Shown piece after piece: positions 33,318 through 42,282 of a stretch of DNA of 64,000 nucleotides. A model generated the notes under the pieces. It had not been told where the DNA came from and ran no database searches. It saw only the letters and a list, made by a program, of their open reading frames with translations. Within the stretch, counting starts at the first letter, position 1. Each line of letters starts with the position of its first letter. Made by a program: the position numbers and the translations under genes. This DNA comes from Clusia tigrina (lineage: Eukaryota; Arthropoda; Insecta; Diptera; Clusiidae), in NCBI GenBank assembly GCA_920105625.2, contig CAKKTE020000188.1:374001-438000 (forward strand), written 5' to 3'.

Positions 33318-34754
33318 CTACTCAATTCCCAGATGTGAGTCTTGAATCATTTTACAGATATTTTGTTGCATTCTCGTTGGTATCACGAGACGATGGTCTT
33401 TGAGTAACAGTCCATTTTCATAGTGTAACTCATCCTTGTATTTATGAAATAACTGGCTGTGATCATCAAGTTGATGATACAATGGCCAACCAGATACCAC
33501 ATATTTGACAATACGACTGTATCGCTCATCCTCATTCAAATTAACTTTGTAATTTTCCTTATTGTCAGGCGACATACAGATTTTACTTGATAGCGAATGA
33601 ATCATGCCCAAAAACTCTTCACTCATATTCGCAACTTCTGGAAGAGGAGCGCGAGACAAGCAATCTACAACTAACATTTGTTTCCCTGGCTTATAGATTA
33701 TGGACATCCCCGGATACTTAAGCAGGTACATAAACATACTTCGAAGTCGAGGAGTAACATCATCAATGACACGCTTCAGCAACGGCTCAAGTGGCTTGTG
33801 GTCGGAATGTACAATAAATTCTCGCCCATACAAGAAATAATGAAACCTTTCACATGCAAATACGATGGCCAGTAACTCTTTTTCTATTTGAGCCCATTTT
33901 TGCTCATTTTTTGGCAAAGTGCGTGAAGCATATGCTACAGGTATATCGTTTTGCAGTAAAACACTACCAAGACCATCTTTTGACGCATCAGTTTGAATGA
34001 CAACTGGCTGCTCCGGATTATATAATGTTAAAATTGGGGAATTTGATATAGACTCAGAAACTTCTTTTACCTCTTTCTCCTGTTTATCGGACCAACTCCA
34101 TGCAATGTCATTTCTAAGAAGTTCACGTAAAGCAGCTGTACGCTTCGACAAATTTGGAATAAACTTTCCCAAAAATTTATACAACCCTAGAAGTCTCGAA
34201 ACGTCTGCTTTATTCTGAGGTGTTGGCATATTAATAATTGTTTCAATATAGCATCTATCCGGCCTAATGCAATTATTTGAAATAATGAATCCCATAAACT
34301 TAACTTCCTCTGTTCTATATTGTATTTTATTTGGATTAAATTTAATATTATTTTTCCGAGATCGTTCTAACATTATCGCATTATTACCATGTCATCAAAA
34401 TAAATTTCAACACCTGGAATGTCTCCAAATACTTGAACCATCCGACGTTGAAACATTTCCGGGGCACTAATTATGCCAAACGGCAACCTCTTCCATCTAT
34501 AGCGACCAAATAGGAGTCATAAAGGTCGTTAAATCTGAGCTTTGTCGGTCAAGTTCAACCTGCCAAAATCCATTTCTTAAATCAAGTACAGTAAATATAC
34601 GTTTTCCCGACAAGCGACTTAAAATATCTTCAGATTTTGGAATTAAAAAATTTTCCCTTTTAATGCAGTTATTAAGGGGTCTTGGGTCAAGACGACCCGT
34701 TTGGTTTTTCCACAATTTGAATGTTATTAACCCAGTCCGTAGGATAATCAACAT
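33318..34754 (-). pseudogene. Mag-like RT and RNase H
   Basis: 34754-34497 has RPLNNCIKRENFLIPKSEDI and FTVLDLRNGFWQVELD. The catalytic IYFDDM is at about 34391-34405 in a different frame. 34373-33318 gives the RT end (KFMGFIISNNCIRPD), RNase H (VVIQTDASKDGLGSVLLQ, WAQIEKELLAIVFACERFH, VHSDHKPLEPLL) and the integrase lead-in (NICKMIQDSHLGIE). Two frameshifts lie between 34370 and 34500. RNase H motifs are complete. Confidence 0.88.
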
Positions 34755-34824
34755 AACTTATGATTCCCCCCTTGTCTAATTTTATTAGCTCTGCCTTCAA
34801 GCGCTCATGTAAACTCATGGGAAT

Positions 34825-35290
34825 TCATTTTTTATAGTGCAACACCGGAATGGACCCTTCTTTCATTACTAAGCTACAAGTACCAGGAAATTTTCCTATT
34901 CCATCAAAAACGTCATTTTCCTTCTTTAAAAATTCACTAATTTCAGACGGAAATTTGTCGAACTCTTTGGCTGCTTGTATACGTTTCACTAAATTAAACG
35001 ATACACACGTTTCTAATCCCAGCAATGGCTCAAAATATTCATCGACTACCAGGAATTTTGTGACATGACTTATATTCTTCTCTGTATCATAACACACCAG
35101 TTCAACTTCACCATGAATATTGATCTTATTGGAACTATAGTCAGTAACCTTACAACTATTGAGACGAGAAAAAGGAACACTAATTCTTTTTATGAAATTT
35201 ATTGGAATGCAATTAACATCGGCTCCCGTATCCAGTTTAAATTCAATTGGCAGATTTTGAATCAGGTATCGCTTTGTCCATCTACTTCAA
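34825..35290 (-). pseudogene. Mag-like aspartic protease
   Basis: LDTGAD is encoded at about 35222-35232. The same frame continues through 35097-34825 with EPLLGLETC (flap-side block) and then the RT lead-in (VFDGIGKFPGTCSLVMKEG). The active-site triad is intact. Confidence 0.82.
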
Positions 35291-36349
35291 TTTATATCGA
35301 CATTATTACTATTTACTCTATTATAGGACTTATTATTATTTTTTTTTGAAATATTAACATTAAAGTCATTAGAAATACCTAAATCAGCATAGCTTACATT
35401 ATAAACAGCGTTTGCGCGACTGTTATTGTTTCCCGAACGACTTTCTTCAGCTGTCTTTGATTTAACATCATCTTTCTTCGAAGTTGATTTGCAATATTTC
35501 GAAAAGTGTCCACGGCGTCCACATGTATGACATGTCACATTCTTTGCTGGACAGTAACGGCGATGACTTCCATTGAATGGTTGTCCACAATTGAAGCACA
35601 TTGGCATTTTAACAGTTGCAATCTCCTCACCTTCAGAAGCTATGGCATTTACTTCACTTTTGATGATTTTTCTGTCCAACAGTTGTTTGTTTTCTTCAGC
35701 GGTTTCAAACGTTTTGCATATTTGAATAATTTTCGACAGCGGCTCATCTCTTCCGTCCAAAAGTTTCAATTGCAGCTTCTTGTCCTGCACACCAACAATA
35801 ATGTGATCACGTAAGCTGCGATCTGCATACGATGAGTGGCATGATGCACAATTAAATTCGCAATATTGTAGTTGCGTGCGAAGTTCTGTCTCAAACTCAC
35901 CAAACGATTGCTTTTCCTTCTGAGTAATCATATTGAATTTAAAAGCCTCAACAGCAAGATTTTTCCTTGGAAGACAATATGCGTCAAATACTTCAATTAC
36001 TTTTGCTACATGAATTCATTCGATTCACATTTTGTTGATCAGCGGCACCATTGTTTTCAATGGCAGTGTTGTTTGCATTGACATTTGCGGCGGCGGCTAC
36101 GTTGGGTGCTGCATTGATGTTAGCAGCAACGTCAAACATATTTTGCAAATTTCCATTGAAAGGAAATAAGGAATTGTAAATTTCCACTCCACGCTTACCA
36201 ATAAGCCACAAAAATGTAGCAATTTTGTGAGGCTCCGGCTCATTGATTTTGTTGTTGGCAAGCATATAAATGAAAAACTGCTGCTTCCAACCTGCCCACT
36301 CCCTTGCTAAGTTTGAGCAGTCCAGTGGCTGTGGCAGACGAGCATCCAT
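35287..36349 (-). pseudogene. Mag-like gag
   Basis: 36349-35993 starts MDARLPQPLDCSNLAREW, the usual start for this lineage (WxxWKQQFFIYM), but includes an odd Asn/Ala repeat stretch. 35931-35287 in another frame carries FETAEENKQLLDRKIIKSEV and two CCHC knuckles (CFNCGQPFNGSHRRYC and CHTCGRRGHFSKYC). One frameshift lies near 35960. It would form the particle and bind RNA. Confidence 0.87.
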
Positions 36350-36414
36350 GTTTGATATCAGACGTGTTCGTGTTTTTATTTAGTTTTTCTTTTTCAACAT
36401 TGAAACACGTTTTT

Positions 36415-36427
36415 ACTTCTGACACCA
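36415..36427 (-). other. Mag-like primer-binding site, tRNA-Leu
   Basis: Plus-strand ACTTCTGACACCA directly before the LTR at 36428 equals the 3' end of a fly tRNA-Leu as I remember it (same primer class as mdg3/micropia). Confidence 0.8.
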
Positions 36428-36555
36428 TGTAATAAAACACACACGTTTCATTTATATGACTGTGTCACTTCACATGTATTTATCAACTAACTTCTATCAA
36501 GGTTCTCATTTTACATTTTAAGTGCAACACATCTAGAGTTGCCAGACTTATAACA
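36428..36555 (-). repeat. Mag-like 5' LTR
   Basis: Identical by eye to 31941-32068 and followed by the target duplication GTGGC. Confidence 0.95.
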
Positions 36556-36560
36556 GTGGC

Positions 36561-37095
36561 CAAAATAGTCACATAGCATGACTATGTCGCAACGCGCAGA
36601 TACTGTTTTGTTGGGAGTGTGGCCGTAGGGGAGTTAGGACAATCGAGTGCTGCAACCAGAGAGCTCCACCCAACAGAAGACTTCCGTCAGACACGCAGCA
36701 TGGAGCAGAGCACCGAAACCAGACTTTACCATGGAAAAATACATTGCACTGTGTCGGGCAACGAACCTGCGCTAACGTTTCTATTGGCACATAAACTGTC
36801 ACCGCGACGCTGGACACAGGTGCAACGCACAGTTTTATGAGCAGACGCCTAGCACACAAGTTACGCGCTTCTACTGGCAAATTGGAAAAATCCAATACCA
36901 GAGCGCTTATGGCAGACGGAAGTGCTAGGAGGGTCAAACAGACATTTGTGAGGAATGTAAGGTTTGGAGGGCAGGCATGCCAGATAGAACTACTTATCAT
37001 GCCTGACTCCAGTGATGATCTACTCCTGGGAGTGGATTTCATGACAAGCCTGGGAACGACATTGAAGTGCGGCGATCACGCTGGGACCTCATAAT
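36561..37095 (+). pseudogene. Osv-Y gag end and aspartic protease
   Basis: Just after the Mag-like element the gag frame resumes with CCHC-like zinc knuckles (CWECGRRGVRTIEC near 36620), with a TGA between knuckles at about 36577. Protease follows: LDTGATHSF at 36810-36836, frame change at about 36838, then SDDLLLGVDFMTSLG (flap-side block) by 37050. Everything downstream of protease is missing. Confidence 0.83.
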
Positions 37096-37411
37096 GGTTG
37101 CGTGCAACCACGAGACTTTGCAACGTGCACAGCAATCCGTGTGGAGAATTTCCCACAGATAAATGCATCAATGCCTTCCAAGAGGCCAACTAAAGTCAGA
37201 AATTCTAAGGAACAGAGACACAACAGAGAATACAGCGGAAGCCAAGCAGTAGCAAATATACATCACCAGGAACAAGTATTACACACACGAACGCGTTCAC
37301 TTGCCACGGATTCTGCCGAGGGAAAACCAAAAACGAATTACCACAGGGGCCTCAGGAGAAGAACACGGGCGCACCAAATGGCAGTGAGATCACGCCATTA
37401 AGGCGTCAAAC
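37096..37411 (+). other. Osv-Y post-protease remnant
   Basis: A 99-codon frame (37102-37401), basic and Thr/Arg/His-rich with no RT motif. It may be the start of the protease-RT linker. It ends where the U5 palindrome begins, so pol was lost here. Confidence 0.5.
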
Positions 37412-37537
37412 GAGCCGCTGAGTTTTACCCCAGCTATAAATTTGAGTCGTTACAGTGGCGCCCGAGCAGGGACCCACTAGCTTTCGGGCGCCACTGTAAC
37501 GACTCAAATTTGTAACTGGGGTAAAACTCAGCGGCTC
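37412..37537. repeat. U5/PBS palindrome (54-bp arms)
   Basis: Arm 37412-37465 (U5 end plus PBS start) and arm 37484-37537 are reverse complements with about two mismatches. The 18-bp spacer is the rest of one PBS plus a few bases. Two LTR ends thus face each other across back-to-back PBSs. Confidence 0.92.
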
Positions 37538-38954
37538 CAGGGGTCGTATTCAAAAAATTACTCGGGCGTTGTATTGTTTAAGTTTTCTTTATTAAATCCT
37601 TGTTCTTATTACTAGGCTTACACGTTATTACAAAAATAATGGGCTTTATGAAGACCGCTCCTGAACTTGGTGCTGTGCCGTCCTGTCTCCAGTCTCAACG
37701 GTAGTGGATTGAAAAACCACTTCCACCGGTTTGACTTTGAGAAGCAACTCCTGGTTTTCTATGAAGGCGAATTGAAAAACCCAGCGTTCGTAGCTAACGC
37801 AGTACTTCTTAGTGTCTAGGTCCGTGTCTTGAGTCTTTCGCTTCAACGGTGGTGGATTGACAAACCACTTCCACCGTTCTAACGTTGACGAACAAGCTCT
37901 GGGTTACTATGAGAGTGGATTAAAATCCAGCATTCGTAGTAAATGCAGCGCTTGTCTGTGTGTGTGTCCGTTGGTAATGATTTCTAGTCTCGTGGCGTCT
38001 GTGCGGCAACGTTTCTAAGGTACTTACTTGCGCGATGTGTTAGCAGGAAAAGAGACCGTATGTCCTGTTGCAGGCACTTTTATAGCCACCTGATGAACTT
38101 CTAGTTGTTGTTCCAGTCCCGCTGGCCGTTGCTCCGTCTACCGCTTCCTGTTGCTAAGGCCAAGGCATTGTTGGTGTTTTCCTCTTGACCTTACGCGACC
38201 CTCAGCGTTTTCCTGGAAAAGTCCGGCTGTAGTCAAGCGCGTAGTAGTTGCAGCGGCACATTGTTGCTGTTGCACGCCCTGTTGCTGTTGTTGCACGCCC
38301 TGTTGTTGTTGTTGCACGCATGATTTATTTCTGCTGGTGGTTAATGTTATTTAAATTATCCACCAGCGTTTGAACACTATTTGTGTATTTCTCCTTTGTG
38401 TGATGTCCGCGCAACTTGTCTGCACACCGATTATGTCGTTGCCTCTTTTCTTTTCATTCCTTCCTCGTGTTGTTGTTGTTCTATTTCCCGAGCTAACGCA
38501 CTCGGTAAATTCTGCCGAGTCTTGTTGTTGTAATTAACGCATGATCAATTGTAGTTTGCCTGTAGTGTTGTTGTTGTTGTCGATCAGTGCAAACGGCCGG
38601 CTTGAGTTCGCCAAGTCTGTCGGCGCATTCTTGTTGGTATAATTCACATGCGATTCATTTTCCTTGTCTTACGCAAGCGGCTGGCTTGTCTTTGCCAATG
38701 CTGTGATATTCCGCTAGCGTAGTTGTTGTTACAATTTTCATTTCATGCGCTCCCGCCTTCGCCGTGGTTTCCATTGGTGTGAAGGTATTCTAATAAATAA
38801 TATTAAGCGTTGTTGGGGCCGCGCATGCTGATTGGTTACGTCACTCTCAATTCTTCGCCCGCGAGTTATACTGGTGGTCCATTTTCGCAGTGACTATTGC
38901 TTTCGGGAACATTTATTGTGTGAGCAAAATTAATCAATAATTTTGCTCGTCACA
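37495..38954 (-). repeat. LTR-Y: full Osvaldo-like LTR (1460 bp)
   Basis: Plus strand TGTAACGACTC to CTCGTCACA; element sense is minus (TGTGACG to GTCGTTACA). In element order: an inverted repeat at the start (AGCAAAATTATTGATTAATTTTGCT), TTG/CAA-rich U3 (38270-38720), a TATA box (about 38085), the hairpin block, polyadenylation region and U5. Adjacent to an inverted PBS at 37480-37494. Confidence 0.87.
37696..37943 (-). repeat. Hairpin array of LTR-Y (two dimers, offset about 147 bp)
   Basis: Four inverted repeats in plus coordinates: 37696-37731 (AACGGT/ACCGGTT, inner GTGG/CCAC), 37758-37792 (CTATGAA/TTCGTAG), 37844-37877 (AACGGTGG/CCACCGTT), 37905-37943 (TTACTATGA/TTCGTAGTAA with one G-T pair). 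Loops carry ATTGAAAAACC-like sequence. Units 1 and 3 resemble each other, as do 2 and 4. The array lies about 140-390 nt downstream of the TATA box in element sense. Confidence 0.83.
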
Positions 38955-38958
38955 AGAG

Positions 38959-39165
38959 TACAGTCAGTTCGCGTTTGTAAATTGAGGAAAAAACAAGAAT
39001 TTTTAAAGTCGAGGCAAAAACGATTTAAAACATCATTTAATTTTTATTAATACGTATGTAATGTATAGCTTTAACTTTACGAATAAAATCTAATTCATTT
39101 AAAAATCGCCCTTCTTTTAAAAACTTGTCGAGCGCGGACCCGGGATTGGGAAACCTCCTTTCACA
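38959..39165 (+). repeat. BEL-A 5' LTR, right part
   Basis: Matches 62751-62957 (TACAGTCAGTTCGCG to CCTCCTTTCACA) with scattered differences. The left part is at 30439-30642. Confidence 0.92.
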
Positions 39166-39731
39166 AATCTTTAAAAATTCTTTTAAATTGTAAAAACACG
39201 GTTCGTGATAATTAAAGTGCACTTTACGCGTTTCGCGAAAAATAAAACAAAAAACTTAAAAAAGTTTTATAAACTGATCCCTTCGAAAACGCAACTATGT
39301 CCGCCACGGATGGCATAAACCAGTCTGACAGCGTACACCACTGCAAAAAGTGTGACCAAGCGGATGATTCCCGTATGGTGCAGTGTGATAAGTGCGACAT
39401 GTGGTATCACTATGATTGCGTCGGAGTAAATCATGACATAGCTGATATAAGTTGGAGCTGCGGATACGGTAATGTCAGTTGAAGTCACATCGAGTTCGAA
39501 TGCTCCTCCGACAAATGCGCACCAAATGTTCCACCAAAAGTCCAACAAATTCACCCATAGGCGACGTCCTCCACCCAAACCGTGTGCAGCCAATTACATC
39601 AAACAAAAAATACATCGGATCCATCCAAAGTAATTAAAACGATCGTATGGAACAATGGACAAGTTGCCGAACAGACAGTTGGAAACATTTAAAAAGGTGC
39701 CGTCCAAGAAGCAGAAGCACAACAAGAAGTA
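39166..39731 (+). pseudogene. BEL-A leader and PHD-type gag start
   Basis: Leader 39166-39296 has no PBS I can assign. Gag begins at ATG 39297 (MSATDGINQSDS). The first 60 residues hold C-x2-C (CKKC), then CDKCDMWYHYDC, the C-x2-C-x4-H-x2-C half of a PHD/RING-like finger, which some BEL/Pao gags carry at the N-terminus. The frame closes at 39481, and gag-like sequence continues in other frames. Confidence 0.78.
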
Positions 39732-40585
39732 ATGGAGAAAAACGCACAGCAGCCGCAGTCGGCACCAATGCTTAGTTTTCGCTCTGCAACTCGAACGCAG
39801 CCAATGTATACAAATGAGCCGAACTTTTATAATGTTGCGCCAAGAGAATATAATGTTGCGCCAAGCGGATGTAATGTTGCGACAAATATATATAATGTTG
39901 AGAAACACGCAGAGTTTGCTAAGAATACTCAGCAACATCCAGAGTTTGCTACGAATACTCAGCAACATCCAGAGTTTGCTACGAATACTCAGAAACATTC
40001 GTTGTTTTTTCGTTTGACGGCCAGCCACATTTTTTATCAAATTCGCATCCAGCTTCTCAAAAAGAAAGTGCAAAAGTATGTGAATTGCGGTTAGCTATGC
40101 TGGAAGAAGAGACAAAACTTCAAAAAAGTTATTTAGAAGAAAACTATAAAATATTGTCACCAGCTCAAGGGATTTCCTTGATTAAAAGCGATGGTTGTCC
40201 CAAGTCGATGCCTACCAAAATGCAGCTGGCAGCTAGGCAAGCCATTCCAAAAGAACTGCCGCATTTTCATGGTGATCCTGAGGAATGGCCTCTGTTCATA
40301 AGCAGCTTCGATACCAGCACAGAGGTCGCCGGGTACACAAATGTTGAAAATTTAATGCGATTACAGGCTTGTCTTAAAGAAAAAGCGCGGGAAATGGTGA
40401 GGAGCAAATTGCTACAACCGGCAATGGTTCCAGAGATAATTCACACTCTAAGGATGTGCTTTGGTAGGCCAGAGAATATAATTGAAAATCTCATCAACAC
40501 GGTAAGAAAAGTGCCACCATTAAAGGACAGATTAGATACACTTATTGACTTCGCTCTCTCTGTGCTCAAAGTTTACGATGTTTAA
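39732..40585 (+). pseudogene. BEL-A gag, repeat-bearing middle and capsid
   Basis: 39732-40094 encodes two protein repeats: a 7-residue YNVAPxx unit four times (39826-39909) and a 10-residue EFATNTQQHP unit three times (39910-40000). 40085-40585, in another frame, is the conserved BEL/Pao gag core (ARQAIPKELPHFHGDPEEW, ISSFDTSTEVAGYTN, LMRLQACLKEKAREMVRS). Gag is broken by a shift near 40090 and ends early at 40585. Confidence 0.82.
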
Positions 40586-41046
40586 GATAGAGGCTTGCCG
40601 CAAGGACGCCTACATGAACAACCCTATGCTGGTAAGAGAACATCGCGACCCTGAACTCGCACCACAACGCTCGCGAAGAGGATAGCTCATTTTTCCGCAT
40701 ACTACCGGTTCGTAGTAACCGGTTCGCTGCGAAAAAATTGTTTGATACCTTTGCATTTCTAGATGAAGAGTCATCAGTCACGTTGATTGACGAAGAGGTT
40801 TTCAAGTATCTCAATTTGAAAGGCGTGCTGGATCCCTTGTGTTTGCGCTGGACCGGGGATAAAACTCGTTCTGAAGAATTTTCCATACGAACCACATTGA
40901 AGGTGGCCAACCCCCAAAACTATGGTCGCTTCACGATGCAAGGGGTTCACACAGTCAAGAACTTGGGCCTTCCAATGCAAACTGTCCACATGGAGAAAAT
41001 CATCACGCAATTTCCCTACTTGGCAGGGTTGCCAATAAAGTCCTAA
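40586..41046 (+). pseudogene. BEL-A protease
   Basis: Frame 40738-41046 has FAFLDEESSVTLIDEEV. BEL/Pao proteases use a D-[DE]-[GS]-S active site, here DEES. It also carries RFTMQGVHTVKNLGLPMQTV, a block found downstream in the family. Frame breaks on both sides. 40586-40737 holds remnants of the gag end, with no intact zinc knuckle seen. Confidence 0.78.
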
Positions 41047-41097
41047 GTAGATGCAAAGCCAACAATTCTCATCGGGTACAACAACTGGCATCTAGCT

Positions 41098-41862
41098 GTG
41101 CCGCTCAAGATACGTGAAAGTGCTTGGAACCAGTCCATAGCTACCAAAACGAGGCTAGGTTGGGCGATACAAGGTCGTTGCTCAAGTCAGTCGGCAAATT
41201 CGTACTTAAACATACACACGTGTGACTGCAGCGAGAAGTACGAGCAACAACACGATCTTGTCAAGAAGCACTACAAGCTAGATGCACCATCACCCACACA
41301 GCTGTTGTCGCACCAAGATAACCGAGCTATGGAGATCCTCGATACAACTTCTAAGAGGGTGGGCAGTCGATTCGAAACTGGGCTGCTCTGGCGCTACGAG
41401 CACATCGATATGCCGGAAAGCTACGATACTGCATTGAAACGCATGATTTGCTTGGATAGACAATTTCGTAAGGACCCATCGCTGAAGGCAGCAATGCAAA
41501 AACAAATCGACAACTTGCTGAATAAAGGCTACGCAAGACGAGTAAGTGCCGAGGAGTTGCAAGCAAGCACATATCGTGTCTGGTATCTGCCAATTTTCAC
41601 CACGAGGAATCCGAATAAGCCCGACAGAGCGCGACTATTATGGGACGCAGCCACGAAAACAAAAGGTGTATCATTGAACGACATGCTCCTCAGTGGGCCC
41701 GATTTGCTGACTCCACTGGTGGAAGTTCTTCTTGGCTTTCGAGTAGCGATTTGTGGAGATATCGCCGAAATGTTCCACCAGATAAGCGTGCGTAGCAGTG
41801 ACATGCATGCTCAAAGATTTTTATGGTGTGAAAAAGAGGATACGATCGACAGCCCTGGAGTG
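41098..41862 (+). pseudogene. BEL-A RT, N-terminal part
   Basis: An open frame with the segment before RT (RESAWNQSIATKTRLGWAIQ, RFETGLLWRYE) and RT blocks (RVWYLPIFTTRNPNKPDRAR, LLWDAATKTKGVSLNDML, VAICGDIAEMFHQISV, HAQRFLWCEK). It is cut after SPGV at 41862 by Errant-A. The reading continues for 36 codons inside the errantivirus LTR by chance. RT resumes at 59888. Confidence 0.9.
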
Positions 41863-42282
41863 TACGTGATTTACGATCTTTGGGTCTTCAATCGAACTCA
41901 ATTAATAAAACTTCAGTTTTTAATTCTAAGATTTAATTTATTAAACCTCGTCTATCGAGTATATTCTTAAGGCTAACTATATTTTTTAAATAATTTTATT
42001 TCTGTTCATATAAAAATGCTTTCTAAGCACAAGCAGCGGAAACGTTCAACGACGTTGACGCTGCATATGCTGAGGCTATTGACTTATTTGTTTATTGTTT
42101 CTTTAAAGTTTATAATTTCCAGCAAAGCAATAATATTTCATTTCGAATCTGCTGGTGTAAGTGGTTTTTATTTCATTTACTTTATTGCTGATGCAAGATA
42201 TTTTTGAATAATAATGTTGATGTCGTCGACCTCAACATTATTATTCGATCCGAGTTGAATGTTGAGGTGAGGGTACGTAACT
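41863..42282 (-). repeat. Errant-A 3' LTR
   Basis: Matches 59469-59887 with a number of small differences. The internal edge is followed by CCTCCCCCATTT (complement of the polypurine tract) at 42283. It contains a perfect 15-bp inverted repeat at 42206-42246 and the last 35 or so codons of env. Confidence 0.92.

Larger units (their letters stand above)
31941..36555 (-). mobile_element. Mag-like Ty3/gypsy element with 128-bp LTRs
   Basis: Two LTRs that look identical over 128 bp (31941-32068 and 36428-36555) are flanked by the perfect 5-bp target duplication GTGGC (31936-31940 and 36556-36560). The interior reads on the minus strand: tRNA-Leu PBS, gag with CCHC knuckles, protease, RT, RNase H, integrase. 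LTRs this short and RNase H/integrase of this type suggest the Mag lineage. Despite the identical LTRs, the coding region carries several frameshifts. Confidence 0.92.
30643..38954. mobile_element. Rearranged Osvaldo/Ulysses-like provirus 'Osv-Y' in the BEL-A LTR
   Basis: From left: an inverted U5-R piece (30643-30744), a 21-bp loop, a forward R-U5 piece (30766-30867), PBS, gag and protease on the plus strand (with a Mag-like element inside), a forward U5 piece and PBS (37412-37473), an inverted PBS, and one full LTR in minus orientation (37495-38954). RT, RNase H, integrase and the usual 3' end are absent. Flanks are ATAG (30639-30642) and AGAG (38955-38958), close to a 4-bp target duplication, since the intact BEL-A site has ATAG. 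So this odd structure appears to have integrated as one unit. Confidence 0.78.

Noticed and set aside
36569..37042. Minus-strand 157-codon frame
   Set aside because: Antisense of Osv-Y protease. The plus strand has the DTGA and flap motifs.
38151..38354. Plus-strand Cys-rich frame (CCCCCTPCCCCC type)
   Set aside because: A translation of TTG/TGC repeats in the U3 of LTR-Y.
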